DNA of 64,000 bases from Parendozoicomonas haliclonae (GTDB lineage: Bacteria; Pseudomonadota; Gammaproteobacteria; Pseudomonadales; Endozoicomonadaceae). Within the stretch, counting starts at the first letter, position 1. Every line of letters starts with the position of its first letter. The DNA lies in the NCBI RefSeq assembly GCF_900174585.1, contig NZ_FWPT01000005.1, positions 372,001 to 436,000 on the forward strand, given 5' to 3'. A program made the translations under genes and the position numbers. This document shows, piece by piece, positions 28,892 to 40,069 of the stretch. The notes under the pieces are model-generated. The model ran no database searches, had not been told where the DNA came from, and worked only from the letters and a program-made list of their open reading frames with translations.

Positions 28892-28976
28892 ACTCTCGTT
28901 CCCACGGTCCTCCGTGGAAACGCATACCGACCAGAGTTTGATCAAGCATGGGTTACCACGCAGAGCGTGGTAACCA
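28892..28976. repeat. REP-like double hairpin element
   Basis: TCTCGTTCCCACGG...CCGTGGAAACGCATACCG followed by GGTTACCACG-cagag-CGTGGTAACC, a perfect 10-base-pair stem. Sequences of the type 'CGTTCCCACG...CGTGGGAACG' are common dispersed repeats in many proteobacteria. A related element is at 42812-42838. Confidence 0.65.
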
Positions 28977-28989
28977 GATTTTAAGAACG

Positions 28990-31275
28990 CTATTCCGCTT
29001 CTGACTCTTGTGCAGGCTCTTTCGCCGGCTCGATCTTGAAGGTCAGTTCCCCACCCTTCACACCGATCTTCACCAGACCACCGCAGATCAGCTTGCCGAA
29101 CAGAATATCTTCCGCCAGCGGCTTCTTGACCTGATCCTGAACCAGACGCGCCATTGGGCGTGCACCCATCAGCTTGTCGTAGCCCTTCTCTGCCAGCCAG
29201 GCTCTGGCGGCTTTGTTCACCTCAATCTGAACCTTACGTTCATCCAGCTGCGCCTGCAGCTCGGTCAGCTGCTTATCAACCACGCTGGCGATAACTTCTT
29301 CAGACAGCGGATTGAACTGAATCACAGAGTCGAGACGGTTGCGGAATTCCGGAGTAAAGGTCTTCTTGATCGCTTCCATACCGTCGGTCTGATGGTTCTG
29401 CTCGATAAAACCAATCGAGGCACGGTTCATCATCTCGGCACCGGCATTGGTGGTCATGATCAGAATTACGTTACGGAAGTCTGCCTTACGGCCGTTGTTG
29501 TCGGTCAGGGTACCGTGATCCATCACCTGCAGCAGCAGGTTAAAGACATCCGGATGGCCCTTTTCGATCTCATCCAGCAGCAGTACGCAGTGTGGGGTCT
29601 TGTTGATGGCTTCGGTCAGCAGACCGCCCTGGTCAAAGCCGACATAGCCAGGAGGTGCACCAATCAGACGAGAGACGGTGTGACGTTCCATATACTCGGA
29701 CATATCGAAGCGCACCAGCTCAATACCCAGAGATTTGGCCAGCTGCTTACAGACTTCGGTCTTACCAACACCGGTCGGACCGGCAAACAGGAAGCAGCCC
29801 ACCGGCTTCTCGTTCGGCTTGAGGCCAGCACGGGACAGGCGGATATTGGTGGACAGCGCTTCAATCGCTTCATCCTGACCAAAGATGGTCATACGCAGAT
29901 TACGCGGCAGCTTTTCCAGCAGCTGCTTGTCGTCGGAAGAGACGGACTTAGGCGGAATACGCGCCATCTTGGCAATAATCGCTTCCACTTCCGGCACACC
30001 GATGGTTTTGACGCGTTGTTCTGGCTTCAGCAGGCGCTGGTAGGCGCCAGCCTCATCAATCACATCAATGGCCTTATCCGGCATATGACGATCGTTGATG
30101 TAACGATCCGCCAGCTCGGCAGCGGCCTTCATCGCTTCCCGCTCATAGGTAATATCGTGATGTTCCTCAAACTTCGGCTTGAGTCCCATCAGGATGGCAA
30201 AGGTATCGTCAACGCCCGGCTCCTGCACATCCACCTTCTGGAAGCGGCGTGCCAGGGCACGGTCTTTCTCGAAGATGCCACGGAACTCCTGGAAGGTAGT
30301 GGAACCAATACAGCGCAGCTCACCGGAAGTCAGCAGCGGCTTGAGCAGGTTAGAGGCGTCCATCACACCGCCAGAGGCGGCACCGGCACCAATAATGGTA
30401 TGGATTTCATCAATGAAAAGGATCGCACCTTCTTTACGACGAAGTTCGCCCAGCAGCTGCTTGAAGCGCTTCTCAAAATCGCCGCGATACTTGGTTCCAG
30501 CCAGTAACGCACCGAGATCAAGGGAGTAAACGGTGCAATCCTTGAGAATATCCGGTACTTCACCGTCAACAATGCGCTTGGCCAGACCTTCGGCGATGGC
30601 GGTTTTACCGACACCGGCCTCGCCCACCAGCAGTGGGTTGTTCTTGCGACGACGGGTCAGTATCTGGGAAACCCGCTCAACTTCGGACTCACGGCCGATC
30701 AGCGGGTCAATCTTGCCCAGTTTAGCCTGTTCGTTGAGGTTCAGGGTGTAGTTGTCGAGCGGACGACCGCCCTGTCCTTCAGGGTCGGCAGATTCTTCCA
30801 CCAGCTCCTGACCGAGCACATCAGCCGCCTGATGGCCCGGCACCTTGGAAATGCCGTGAGCGATGTAATTCACCACATCAATCCGGGCAATTTCCTGCTG
30901 TTTGAGGAAATAAACCGCCTGGCTTTCCTGCTCACTGAAAATAGCGACCAGCACATTGGCACCGGTGACTTCTTTCTTACCGGAGCTCTGGACATGGAAC
31001 ACAGCCCGCTGGAGAACCCGCTGGAAGCCCAGAGTTGGCTGGGTTTCCCGCTCTTCATCGCCGGCAGGAATGTGAGGTGTGGTGGAATCAATAAATTTGG
31101 TGAGTTCTTCGCGGAGCTGTTGAATATCAGCGCCGCAGGCTTCGAGCACGTCCGCCGCGGAGGTATTATCCAGCAAAGCCAGCAGCAGATGTTCCACCGT
31201 CATAAATTCATGACGTTTGCTTCGTGCTTCCCGGAAGGCGGTATTGAGCGTCTGTTCGAGATCTTTATTTAGCAT
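28990..31275 (-). CDS. clpA: ATP-dependent Clp protease ATP-binding subunit ClpA
   Basis: AAA+ unfoldase that feeds substrates, including N-degron proteins delivered by ClpS, into ClpP. At 761 residues (E. coli 758) it has the N-domain repeat, a first AAA module with Walker A GEAGVGKT (about 218-225) and Walker [10 protein letters not shown], and a second with [12 protein letters not shown] and [12 protein letters not shown]. It lies 19 bases downstream of clpS, so the two form an operon. The C-terminus is Glu-rich. clpP is not in the window. Confidence 0.98.
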   Translation of the reverse strand: MLNKDLEQTLNTAFREARSKRHEFMTVEHLLLALLDNTSAADVLEACGADIQQLREELTKFIDSTTPHIPAGDEERETQPTLGFQRVLQRAVFHVQSSGKKEVTGANVLVAIFSEQESQAVYFLKQQEIARIDVVNYIAHGISKVPGHQAADVLGQELVEESADPEGQGGRPLDNYTLNLNEQAKLGKIDPLIGRESEVERVSQILTRRRKNNPLLVGEAGVGKTAIAEGLAKRIVDGEVPDILKDCTVYSLDLGALLAGTKYRGDFEKRFKQLLGELRRKEGAILFIDEIHTIIGAGAASGGVMDASNLLKPLLTSGELRCIGSTTFQEFRGIFEKDRALARRFQKVDVQEPGVDDTFAILMGLKPKFEEHHDITYEREAMKAAAELADRYINDRHMPDKAIDVIDEAGAYQRLLKPEQRVKTIGVPEVEAIIAKMARIPPKSVSSDDKQLLEKLPRNLRMTIFGQDEAIEALSTNIRLSRAGLKPNEKPVGCFLFAGPTGVGKTEVCKQLAKSLGIELVRFDMSEYMERHTVSRLIGAPPGYVGFDQGGLLTEAINKTPHCVLLLDEIEKGHPDVFNLLLQVMDHGTLTDNNGRKADFRNVILIMTTNAGAEMMNRASIGFIEQNHQTDGMEAIKKTFTPEFRNRLDSVIQFNPLSEEVIASVVDKQLTELQAQLDERKVQIEVNKAARAWLAEKGYDKLMGARPMARLVQDQVKKPLAEDILFGKLICGGLVKIGVKGGELTFKIEPAKEPAQESEAE

Positions 31276-31294
31276 TTGCGTACCCGGTGGAGAC

Positions 31295-31657
31295 TTAGTC
31301 TGTCACTTTCTGCGTTTTGCACATCAGAGGATGCTGATGTTCCCTCGAGTATCGGTTGACCTGTTCTGCACGCGTTTCGGCTACATCCCGCGTGTAGACA
31401 CCACATACAGCCGATCCCTGGGTATGTACTGTCAGCATTATCTGTGTCGCCCGTTCCCTGGACATTCTGAAGAACTGCTCAAGAATCTCGACCACGAAAT
31501 CCATAGGGGTGTAGTCATCGTTCAGCAGGAGGACCTTATACATGGGTGGTTGCTGAAGCTTGGGCTTCGCTGTCGCAACAGCAACCGAACCATCGTCGTC
31601 CTGTTCTGTTTGATGATCCTTTTCTAACGATAGCCGAATTTGGGTGGTGAAACTCAT
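31295..31657 (-). CDS. clpS: ATP-dependent Clp protease adaptor ClpS
   Basis: Recognises proteins with N-terminal Leu, Phe, Trp or Tyr and hands them to ClpA. At 120 residues it has a flexible N-terminal extension (about 38 residues) and then the core [20 protein letters not shown] with the D-D-Y/F-T-P-M-D-F substrate pocket, and [20 protein letters not shown]. It is the first gene of the clpS-clpA operon and divergent from cspD. The products of aat and bpt create the substrates it binds. Confidence 0.97.
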   Translation of the reverse strand: MSFTTQIRLSLEKDHQTEQDDDGSVAVATAKPKLQQPPMYKVLLLNDDYTPMDFVVEILEQFFRMSRERATQIMLTVHTQGSAVCGVYTRDVAETRAEQVNRYSREHQHPLMCKTQKVTD

Positions 31658-31732
31658 CTTATATTCTGTCAGCGAATGAACATTAAAAATGTCATTAAAA
31701 TTGTGTCAGCTTGTAACCTAACAGGATTACCC

Positions 31733-31762
31733 TTGACATAAGGTTGACACTCGTTGTTACAT
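31733..31762 (+). promoter_or_regulatory. Promoter region of cspD
   Basis: Two consensus -35 hexamers TTGACA at 31733-31738 and 31744-31749; possible -10 TTACAT at 31757-31762 for the first (18-base spacer). It would give an untranslated leader of about 85 bases, which is usual for cold-shock genes. Confidence 0.45.
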
Positions 31763-31854
31763 AACTAAAACTAGTTTCTGCTCATGGATGTGAGCACCCA
31801 AGAATAATAACACCAAAAAAAAGAAAGCATCAGGAGTACAAGAGGGATATTACG

Positions 31855-32130
31855 ATGCCAACAGGAAAAGTTAAGTGGTTCAATAACGCCAAAGGGTATG
31901 GGTTCATTCTTCCAGGGGAAGAAGGCAACGGGGAAGACCTCTTTGTTCACTACTCATCCATTACCATGGACGGCTACAAGACTCTCAAGGCGGGCCAGCA
32001 GGTCACCTACGAAATCATTCAAGGTCCCAAGGGGCTGCACGCCATCAATATCACCATTCTGCCGGAAGACGGTGCATCGGAAGCTCTCGAAGCTGCCCCC
32101 GTTGCGTCGGCGGAATATTCGGAAAGCTGA
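31855..32130 (+). CDS. cspD: Cold-shock-like protein CspD
   Basis: Single cold-shock domain of 91 residues. RNP1 is KGYGFI, and RNP2 is DLFVHY; GKVKWFNNAKGYGF is diagnostic. CspD in E. coli inhibits replication in stationary phase. The acidic C-terminal tail (EDGASEALEAAPVASAEYSES) and the position divergent from clpS fit cspD rather than cspA. GAGGG lies 8 bases before the ATG. A terminator follows at 32158. Confidence 0.95.
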   Translation: MPTGKVKWFNNAKGYGFILPGEEGNGEDLFVHYSSITMDGYKTLKAGQQVTYEIIQGPKGLHAINITILPEDGASEALEAAPVASAEYSES

Positions 32131-32157
32131 GGCACTGACCTGTCCTTCTGATGCCTT

Positions 32158-32190
32158 TTAAAAGGGAGTAGTTCGCTACTCCTTTTTTTT
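32158..32190 (+). terminator. Intrinsic terminator of cspD
   Basis: AAAAGGGAGTAG-TTCG-CTACTCCTTTTTTTT: UUCG tetraloop stem with eight T. Confidence 0.92.
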
Positions 32191-32235
32191 ATGCCTCGCA
32201 TCTTTCTGCACAACCAAAGAGCGATAAAAACGCAA

Positions 32236-32268
32236 TAAAAAAGGAAGGCCTGAGCCTTCCTTTTTTTT
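32236..32268. terminator. Intrinsic terminator of icd (bidirectional)
   Basis: AAAAAAGGAAGGC-ctga-GCCTTCCTTTTTTTT. It lies 15 bases past the icd stop on the minus strand and also backs up the cspD terminator on the plus strand. Confidence 0.9.
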
Positions 32269-32283
32269 GTCAAACCATGCTGA

Positions 32284-33540
32284 TTACATGTTTTCGACGA
32301 TCGCTTCTGCGAACTCGGAGCACTTCAGCAGGGTCGCATCCGGCATCAGACGCTCGAAGTCGTAAGTTACGGTCTTGGCTTCGATAGCACCTTCCATACC
32401 CTTGATGATCAGGTCAGCGGCTTCAGTCCAGCCCATGTGACGCAGCATCATTTCAGCAGACAGGATCAGGGAACCCGGGTTCACCTTATCCTGACCGGCA
32501 TACTTAGGTGCAGTGCCGTGGGTCGCTTCAAAGACTGCTACGCTGCCACCGATGTTCGCACCAGGAGCAATACCGATACCACCAACCTCTGCAGCCAGAG
32601 CGTCAGAGATGTAGTCACCGTTCAGGTTCAGGGTCGCGATAACGGAGTACTCGTCCGGACGCATCAGGATCTGCTGCAGGAAGGCATCAGCGATCACGTC
32701 TTTGATGATGATCTCGTTACCGGTCTTAGGGTTCACCAGCTTGTGCCAAGGACCGCCATCCAGAGGCTCGGCACCGAAACGCTCGGCCGCCAGCTCATAA
32801 CCCCAATCCTTGAAGGCACCTTCGGTGAACTTCATGATGTTGCCCTTGTGAACCAGAGTCACGGAAGGCAGGTCGTTGTCGATAGCGTGCTGGATGGCCT
32901 TGCGTACCAGACGCTGGGTACCTTCTTTGGAAACCGGCTTGATACCAATACCACAGCCTTCGTCGAAACGGATCTTGGTCACGCCCATTTCTTCTTTCAG
33001 GAAGGTGATCAGCTTCTTGGCTTCTTCACTGTCCGCCTGCCACTCGATACCGGCGTAGATGTCTTCGGAGTTTTCACGGAAGATCACCATGTCAGTCTTT
33101 TCTGGTGCAGTTACCGGGCTAGGTACACCCTTGAACCAGCGAACCGGACGGATACAGGCGTACAGGTCAAGCTCCTGACGCAGGGCTACGTTCAGGGAGC
33201 GGATGCCACCACCTACCGGAGTAGTCAGTGGGCCTTTGATGGAAACACTGTACTCACGCAGAGCTTCCAGAGTCTCTTCCGGCATCCAGACGTCTGGGCC
33301 GTATACTTTGGTGGCTTTCTCGCCGGTGTAAACTTCCATCCATACGATGGAACGGTTATTGCCATAGGACTTCTCAACAGCGGCATCAACCACGCGCTTC
33401 ATGGCAGGGGTAACATCCGCTCCGATGCCGTCACCTTCGATGAACGGGATGATGGGATGGTTAGGAACATTCAGAGAAAGATCGGCGTTGACAGTGATTT
33501 TGTCACCATCGGCAGGAACCGTGATCTTCTGGTATGCCAT
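32284..33540 (-). CDS. icd: NADP-dependent isocitrate dehydrogenase
   Basis: Oxidises isocitrate to 2-oxoglutarate with NADP+ in the TCA cycle. At 418 residues it is of the E. coli type (416). [13 protein letters not shown] contains S115, the residue equivalent to the Ser phosphorylated by AceK, which controls flux into the glyoxylate shunt (aceA and glcB lie 10-15 kb away). NADP specificity is shown by [16 protein letters not shown] (Lys-Tyr). GGAG lies 7 bases before the ATG. aceK is not in the window. Divergent from mnmA. Confidence 0.98.
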   Translation of the reverse strand: MAYQKITVPADGDKITVNADLSLNVPNHPIIPFIEGDGIGADVTPAMKRVVDAAVEKSYGNNRSIVWMEVYTGEKATKVYGPDVWMPEETLEALREYSVSIKGPLTTPVGGGIRSLNVALRQELDLYACIRPVRWFKGVPSPVTAPEKTDMVIFRENSEDIYAGIEWQADSEEAKKLITFLKEEMGVTKIRFDEGCGIGIKPVSKEGTQRLVRKAIQHAIDNDLPSVTLVHKGNIMKFTEGAFKDWGYELAAERFGAEPLDGGPWHKLVNPKTGNEIIIKDVIADAFLQQILMRPDEYSVIATLNLNGDYISDALAAEVGGIGIAPGANIGGSVAVFEATHGTAPKYAGQDKVNPGSLILSAEMMLRHMGWTEAADLIIKGMEGAIEAKTVTYDFERLMPDATLLKCSEFAEAIVENM

Positions 33541-33803
33541 TCGTTAGCTCCGTCACTTGGAATGTGTGGTACCGACATTCTGTATGGTCGGCTTGTTTCA
33601 GGATTGTTGTAGTTTTGCTACATTCCGATCGCATTCAAATTCAGTGATTAACCGATGCGATCCAGATTTGGGATACAAAGATACCGTAATAAGCACCATT
33701 AATAAATCGGTCGTGTTGCAAAGCTACACAAATTTACACAAGTTTTTGCGTGAAATGCCTATCAAGAATATGCCATCGAGTCGTATTTCATCGCGGTTTA
33801 TTC

Positions 33804-33832
33804 TTGTGGACGCTGTCTGCTAACCCTATACA
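33804..33832 (+). promoter_or_regulatory. Sigma-70 promoter of mnmA
   Basis: TTGTGG at 33804-33809, a 17-base spacer and TATACA at 33827-33832. Confidence 0.65.
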
Positions 33833-33881
33833 ATAGCCTTCCCGCTGATCACTTTCAGATCATGGACTAACTGCGCACCAA

Positions 33882-33926
33882 TTGCTCAGAGATACATTCT
33901 TTAGAGATAAATTGTTCAGAGATATT
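33882..33926 (+). repeat. Three tandem 15-base units before mnmA
   Basis: The units ttgctcagagataca, ttctttagagataaa and ttgttcagagatatt follow each other exactly in frame with mnmA; each contains AGAGAT, similar to a ribosome-binding site. If translated from a TTG they would add the residues [15 protein letters not shown] to MnmA. Confidence 0.8.
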
Positions 33927-35075
33927 ATGACTGATAACTCCCAGACCCGTGTCATTGTCGGTATGTCCGGCGGTGTAGACTCCTCTGTATCCGCCCTCCT
34001 CCTCCAGCAGCAGGGCTACCAGGTGGAAGGTCTGTTTATGAAAAACTGGGAAGAAGACGACGGCACCGAATACTGTACCGCCATGGACGATCTGGCCGAC
34101 GCCCAGATGGTTTGTGACAAGCTGGGTATCAAACTGCACCAGGCCAACTTTGCCGCCGAGTACTGGGACAATGTGTTTGAACACTTCCTGGAAGAGTACC
34201 GCGCCGGCCGCACCCCGAACCCGGACATCCTCTGCAACCGGGAAATCAAATTCAACGCCTTCCTCGACTACGCGATGATGCTGGGTGCCGACCTGATCGC
34301 CATGGGTCATTACGCCCGCCGTGATGACAGCACCGGCAAGGTCCTGATGCGTAAAGGTCTGGACCCAAACAAGGACCAGACCTATTTCCTGCACGCCGTT
34401 GGTGAAGAACAGCTGGCGAAAACCCTGTTCCCGGTGGGTGAACTGGAAAAGAGTGAAGTGCGGGCCATTGCTGAGAAGCATGATCTGGTCACCCACAACA
34501 AAAAGGACAGTACCGGTATCTGCTTTATCGGTGAGCGCCGCTTCCGGGACTTCCTGAAGCAGTACATCCCTGCACAGCCCGGCAATATCGAAACCGAAGA
34601 CGGTGAAGTCATCGGCAAGCATCACGGCCTGATGTACCACACCATCGGTCAGCGTCAGGGTCTGGGTATTGGCGGTATGAAGAATGCCAGTGATGAACCC
34701 TGGTATGTGCTGGAGAAAGATCTGGAGCGTAATGTCCTGATCGTCGGTCAGGGCAACGACAACCCGCTGCTGTTCTCCAAAGCCCTGTCAGCTGATACCA
34801 TCTACTGGATCAATGGTGAACCGGAACTGCCGGCACGACTGACCGCCAAGGTCCGTTATCGTCAGAGCGATCAGGCCTGCACGCTGGTGCGTGGTACTGA
34901 CTGTCGCTATCTGGTGATTTTCGATGAAGCTCAGCGGGCTGTGACTCCGGGCCAGTCTGTGGTTTTCTACGATGGTGATATCTGCCTCGGTGGCGGTGTA
35001 ATTGAAAAGCGCCATGCCACTCTCCCTGCGGGCTTTTCTGCAGAGGGTTCTGCAGAGTCAACGGTAACTGCCTGA
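33927..35075 (+). CDS. mnmA: tRNA-specific 2-thiouridylase MnmA
   Basis: Adds sulfur to U34 of Lys, Glu and Gln tRNAs using ATP and the TusE relay. At 382 residues it has the PP-loop GMSGGVDSS (12-20), the catalytic Cys pair C103 ([10 protein letters not shown]) and C199 ([12 protein letters not shown]), and the tRNA-binding [12 protein letters not shown]. The frame extends 15 codons upstream through a 15-base tandem repeat, but [12 protein letters not shown] is the usual family start. The ribosome-binding site is weak (AGAGAT). hflD follows, as in other gammaproteobacteria. Confidence 0.97.
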   Translation: MTDNSQTRVIVGMSGGVDSSVSALLLQQQGYQVEGLFMKNWEEDDGTEYCTAMDDLADAQMVCDKLGIKLHQANFAAEYWDNVFEHFLEEYRAGRTPNPDILCNREIKFNAFLDYAMMLGADLIAMGHYARRDDSTGKVLMRKGLDPNKDQTYFLHAVGEEQLAKTLFPVGELEKSEVRAIAEKHDLVTHNKKDSTGICFIGERRFRDFLKQYIPAQPGNIETEDGEVIGKHHGLMYHTIGQRQGLGIGGMKNASDEPWYVLEKDLERNVLIVGQGNDNPLLFSKALSADTIYWINGEPELPARLTAKVRYRQSDQACTLVRGTDCRYLVIFDEAQRAVTPGQSVVFYDGDICLGGGVIEKRHATLPAGFSAEGSAESTVTA

Positions 35076-35151
35076 TACAACAGGTTTTACAAGTCGGGCT
35101 TGGCCTTTATGGATAAGCCCGGCCAACGGGATTTTCAGGATTATCTGACGC

Positions 35152-35778
35152 GTGACGCTTAACGAGACTGACAGAGTGATGGCCCTTGCCGGTTTGTTTC
35201 AGGCCTGCAGCCTGGTTGAACAGGTGGCCAAAAATGGAACGACCTCTGAAGAAACACTGGAAACAGCCATCAAAAGCATTTTTGTCACCGACCCACAGAA
35301 TGTGGCCGAGGTTTATGGCGATGTTTACAGCCTGCACAATGGTTTGCGTCTGGTACGCGGCCTGCTGGAGCGCGATCCGGAAGTAGTACGTTCTGACGCT
35401 GTACGCTATGCCCTCACCCTGATCCATCTGGAAAAAAAGGTGCGTAATAATCGCGCCATGATGTCAGCCATTGGTGAAGGTATTAACCGCGCCCGCGGTC
35501 AGCTCAATCACTTTGGTCACACCCATGAAAACCTGATCGCCAATCTGGCCGGAGTGTATCTGGATACCGTCAGCACTCTTAAGACACGCGTACAGGTCAC
35601 CGGTGATCTGCGAAATCTCCAAAACGCAGCCTGTGCCAACAAAATTCGCGCCTGCCTGATGGCCGGTCTTCGCTCGGCTATTCTCTGGCGTCAGGTCGGC
35701 GGGCGTCGCTGGAACCTGGTGTTCTCCCGCAAAGCCATGCTTAACGAGTGCAACAGCTTGCTGAAAGGCAACCTCTAA
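35152..35778 (+). CDS. hflD: High frequency lysogenization protein HflD homolog
   Basis: Peripheral inner-membrane protein known in E. coli as a negative regulator of phage lambda lysogeny (binds CII). Its cellular role is otherwise unclear. At 208 residues it aligns over the whole E. coli protein: ETDRVMALAGLFQACSLVEQVA at the start, HLEKKV in the middle, VQVTGDLRNLQN and the characteristic LMAGLRSAILWRQVGGRRWNL near the end. A GTG at 35152 keeps the N-terminal residues aligned with E. coli; the ATG at 35179 is an alternative. It lies 76 bases after mnmA. Confidence 0.95.
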   Translation: MTLNETDRVMALAGLFQACSLVEQVAKNGTTSEETLETAIKSIFVTDPQNVAEVYGDVYSLHNGLRLVRGLLERDPEVVRSDAVRYALTLIHLEKKVRNNRAMMSAIGEGINRARGQLNHFGHTHENLIANLAGVYLDTVSTLKTRVQVTGDLRNLQNAACANKIRACLMAGLRSAILWRQVGGRRWNLVFSRKAMLNECNSLLKGNL

Positions 35779-35802
35779 GCAACTCTTCTTTACCTCTCCT
35801 AT

Positions 35803-35834
35803 CCCTGACTGGTCAGCACGCCTGACAGTCAGGG
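35803..35834 (+). terminator. Hairpin after hflD
   Basis: CCCTGACTG, 14-base loop, CAGTCAGGG; 24 bases after the hflD stop. It has no U-tract. Confidence 0.45.
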
Positions 35835-35914
35835 CTCCCTCCGTGAATACCCCACATCAGCCAATGTCCAAGAACCGGTTTTAATACACATTTGTGTTGA
35901 GAGGACGGTTCACT

Positions 35915-37387
35915 ATGGAAACTTCGCAGCCAGTCGCACAATCACCACGATCACAAGGTGGTATAACCTACACAACTGAACGGACACAGAAGCAGGGAAG
36001 CTTTGCCAGTCGCAACACTGCGCCATCCGGGACAGACACGGAACCTGCACTGGCAGCCCACCAGCAGCAGGGCGAAAGCTTTCTTGGCAGACTCCTCAGA
36101 ACCATGCACATAACACGAACTGAGGTTCCGCCTTTTCCGTTTCTTGAGAAAACAACGGCAGCGATTACTCAAGGGGATACCATTACCCTGAATACCCTGC
36201 TGAACCTATTAGAATTCCAGACAGAACTCACCCCAGCTTTCTTTGAACAAAGCCTGCAACTGGCGAAAGAGAGTGATGCACCTGATGCAGAAGCTGTGTT
36301 CCGGCTCCTGGTCAGACATGCAAAAAAATTGGGAGAGTTTCAGCCTCTCTACCAGACTATCCTGCGCGAGTTATTACGGGAAACCAATGATGCCTTTCTT
36401 GATCTGATAACCACCGAGAAATCGTATGCCCAGGACCCATCTGATACCCACCTCAATATGTTAACGGAGCTGACGGAAGCCACACCAACTGTCACGCAGA
36501 AAAACGCAGGGCTTGTTGCCATCCTTATACAGGAAGGCTGTGATCTTCTCTGGGCTCAGGACCGTGAACTACCTAAATACTCTCCGCTGGTTAAATTACT
36601 ATCGCCTGAATGGGATGAGTGTTCGGAGCTTCGCCAGCAACTGGTCGAATACCTGAAGACAAACAACATCAACCTTGATCAGCTCATCCTGAACAGAAAG
36701 CCATTATTTATGGAGATGGCCATAATGAGGGCATCCCATCATGGAATTCAATGCATGCTCGATGCCGGAGCGGATGTTAATATTCGCTGGCATGGTCAGA
36801 CAACCCTCTTCAAACTGTTGGCAGGCTACCCTGTTGATGCAGCAACGCGTTGGAAATTCACTCGCCCGCGACGTGCAGAGATTATTAAGGTATTACTGAA
36901 TAATGGCGCCTCCCTGACCGACACCATTTACCATGAACGATGTGTGGACATGCCACTGGCACGCATAGCCCTCAGTTATTGGGCAGCCCATAATGCACTG
37001 CGATGCATGGCAATAAAAAAGCTTCGTGAAGAAGATGAGTGCCGCGAAGTACCCGTAATGCTGGATCTGGCTCTTGATAAGAGAGTCGGTACATATGTCA
37101 GTAGCGCTATCGAGATGACCGCCGAAGCCGGACTACAGCATCAAATTATCCCACTTATCTATGCTGATCATCGCCTGCCTCTCAGCGCTGATGCCCTGCA
37201 AACACTGCAGAGCCAGGATAAATATTATCGGGATAACTGCCCGGAGTATGCAGCTCTGGTTGAAACCTATTCCTCCCTGAGAGATAAAGCAGATATTACC
37301 AACCGGGGTTTCTCAACAGAGCCATGCCAGCAGATTCTGAGGACCGGTGCAGCTATCGCCCGTTTAACCGATGAGATGAGCTCTTAA
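35915..37387 (+). CDS. Ankyrin-repeat-like protein of unknown function
   Basis: A 490-residue protein without a signal peptide or membrane helix. About residues 268-335 contain two ankyrin-like units: MRASHHGIQCMLDAGADVNI with GQTTLFKLLAG, then RAEIIKVLLNNGASLTDT. The first 55 residues are polar and low in complexity, like secretion signals of type III or IV effectors. The remainder is alpha-helical with no motif I know. GAGAGGA lies 9 bases before ATG 35915. It interrupts the otherwise conserved hflD-purB order, so it is probably an insertion of accessory material. A host-directed effector role is possible but not shown. Confidence 0.72.
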   Translation: METSQPVAQSPRSQGGITYTTERTQKQGSFASRNTAPSGTDTEPALAAHQQQGESFLGRLLRTMHITRTEVPPFPFLEKTTAAITQGDTITLNTLLNLLEFQTELTPAFFEQSLQLAKESDAPDAEAVFRLLVRHAKKLGEFQPLYQTILRELLRETNDAFLDLITTEKSYAQDPSDTHLNMLTELTEATPTVTQKNAGLVAILIQEGCDLLWAQDRELPKYSPLVKLLSPEWDECSELRQQLVEYLKTNNINLDQLILNRKPLFMEMAIMRASHHGIQCMLDAGADVNIRWHGQTTLFKLLAGYPVDAATRWKFTRPRRAEIIKVLLNNGASLTDTIYHERCVDMPLARIALSYWAAHNALRCMAIKKLREEDECREVPVMLDLALDKRVGTYVSSAIEMTAEAGLQHQIIPLIYADHRLPLSADALQTLQSQDKYYRDNCPEYAALVETYSSLRDKADITNRGFSTEPCQQILRTGAAIARLTDEMSS

Positions 37388-37497
37388 ACAACCTGATAAT
37401 AATACCCAGTCCTATCGAGCCGGAGAATCCTGCTTTGAAAGCAGATTTTCCCGTCATTTTCGTGTAGCATGCCCGCGCTTGCTTATCCTCGAAATAG

Positions 37498-38886
<1,389 letters not shown>

Positions 38887-38902
38887 TGGGCTAATGGTTA
38901 TC

Positions 38903-38928
38903 AAGGAGAGCTGCGGCTCTCCTTTTTT
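38903..38928 (+). terminator. Intrinsic terminator of purB
   Basis: AAGGAGAG-ctgcgg-CTCTCCTTTTTT directly after purB. Confidence 0.88.
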
Positions 38929-38956
38929 ATGCTTTTTTGGGGGGGCGGGGGAAATA

Positions 38957-40063
38957 ATGACAAAGCCAACATCACAATTATCTTCTCAACCAACATGGCC
39001 GCGTGGAGACGCTCTTGGAGAGATAGGCGCAGAGCAGTTCCTGGCCGAGTACTGGCAAAAGAAACCTCTGCTGATTCGACAGGCCTTTCCTGACTTCCAG
39101 TGTCCAGTCAGTGGTGATGATCTCGCCGGTATGGCCTGCGATGAAGAGATTGAATCCCGACTGGTGATTGGTCGCGATAAAGAGTGGCACCTGCAGCAGG
39201 GGCCATTCGATGAAGAAGACTTTGCCGCCCTGCCCCCAAGCCACTGGACGCTGCTGGTTCAAGCCGTCGATCACTGGGTGCCGGAAGTCCATGATCTGCT
39301 GCAGCACTTCCGGTTTATCCCGGACTGGCGCCGGGACGATATCATGATCAGCTATGCCGCTCCCGGTGGTGGTGTTGGCCCCCATTACGATAACTACGAT
39401 GTGTTTCTGATCCAGGGACATGGCCAACGACGCTGGCAGACCGGGCAGCTCTGCGACAGCAACTCTCCGCTAATGGATAATGACCAGCTCTGTCTACTGG
39501 AGACCTTTGAAGGCGACGAAGATTGGACGCTTAACCCTGGCGATATGCTCTACTTGCCGCCAAGAGTCGCCCATCTGGGTGAAGCTGTAACAGAACACTG
39601 CATCACGCTGTCGGTCGGTTTTCGGGCCCCCTCGGAGCAGGATATCCTCATGGATTTCAGCCAGCTGGCCGCGCAGGAGCTTTCCGAGCATCAGCGTTAC
39701 AGTGATCCTGACCTGGAGCTTCAGCCCCATCCGGCACAAATTACCGACGCAGCTATAGACCGGATTCAGGCCATTCTGGAGAAATATGCGGGCAATCGGG
39801 AGTTAATCGCCCAATGGCTGGGAGAAACCATGACCCGCAGCAAATACCCTGAGTTTGAAGAGGATATGGAGCCGGCTGCCAACGAAGCACTCCCTCTGGA
39901 TACACGTCTGGCCTGGCGCAAACAGGATAAATCCGATCAGGTGCAGTTATTTATGAATGGTCAGTGCTATGTATTGCCGGCAACACAAAAGGCACTTATT
40001 GAGAAGTTGTGCAATAACCGCACATTATCGCAGACCGAGTGGCAGGCTTTAGGCATCCAATAA
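38957..40063 (+). CDS. roxA: Ribosomal protein uL16 3-hydroxylase (RoxA/YcfD), JmjC-type oxygenase
   Basis: Fe(II)/2-oxoglutarate oxygenase that hydroxylates an arginine of ribosomal protein uL16. At 368 residues (E. coli YcfD 373) it has the iron triad in GPHYDNYDVFL (H143, D145) and RVAHLGE (H206), with YAAPGGGVGPHYD and LNPGDMLYLPP typical of the family. The frame is open back to 38849, but that overlaps purB; ATG 38957 follows GGGGGAA. It follows purB, as in Pseudomonas. The C-terminal winged-helix part (from about residue 260) is intact. Confidence 0.95.
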   Translation: MTKPTSQLSSQPTWPRGDALGEIGAEQFLAEYWQKKPLLIRQAFPDFQCPVSGDDLAGMACDEEIESRLVIGRDKEWHLQQGPFDEEDFAALPPSHWTLLVQAVDHWVPEVHDLLQHFRFIPDWRRDDIMISYAAPGGGVGPHYDNYDVFLIQGHGQRRWQTGQLCDSNSPLMDNDQLCLLETFEGDEDWTLNPGDMLYLPPRVAHLGEAVTEHCITLSVGFRAPSEQDILMDFSQLAAQELSEHQRYSDPDLELQPHPAQITDAAIDRIQAILEKYAGNRELIAQWLGETMTRSKYPEFEEDMEPAANEALPLDTRLAWRKQDKSDQVQLFMNGQCYVLPATQKALIEKLCNNRTLSQTEWQALGIQ

Positions 40064-40069
40064 GAGGCC

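Larger units (their letters stand above)
33541..33926. other. Divergent intergenic region icd-mnmA
   Basis: 386 bases between the starts of icd and mnmA. It holds the mnmA promoter (33804-33832), a three-unit tandem repeat directly before mnmA (33882-33926) and presumably the icd promoter on the other strand, for which I see no clear hexamers. Confidence 0.6.

Noticed and set aside
29008-30507. 499-residue plus-strand frame opposite clpA
   Set aside because: It is a shadow of clpA, without start signals or homology.
32437-33612. 391-residue plus-strand frame opposite icd
   Set aside because: It is antisense to a certain icd gene.
35152-35778. hflD as evidence for a prophage
   Set aside because: HflD is a host chromosomal protein in the conserved mnmA-hflD-purB order; no phage genes are present.
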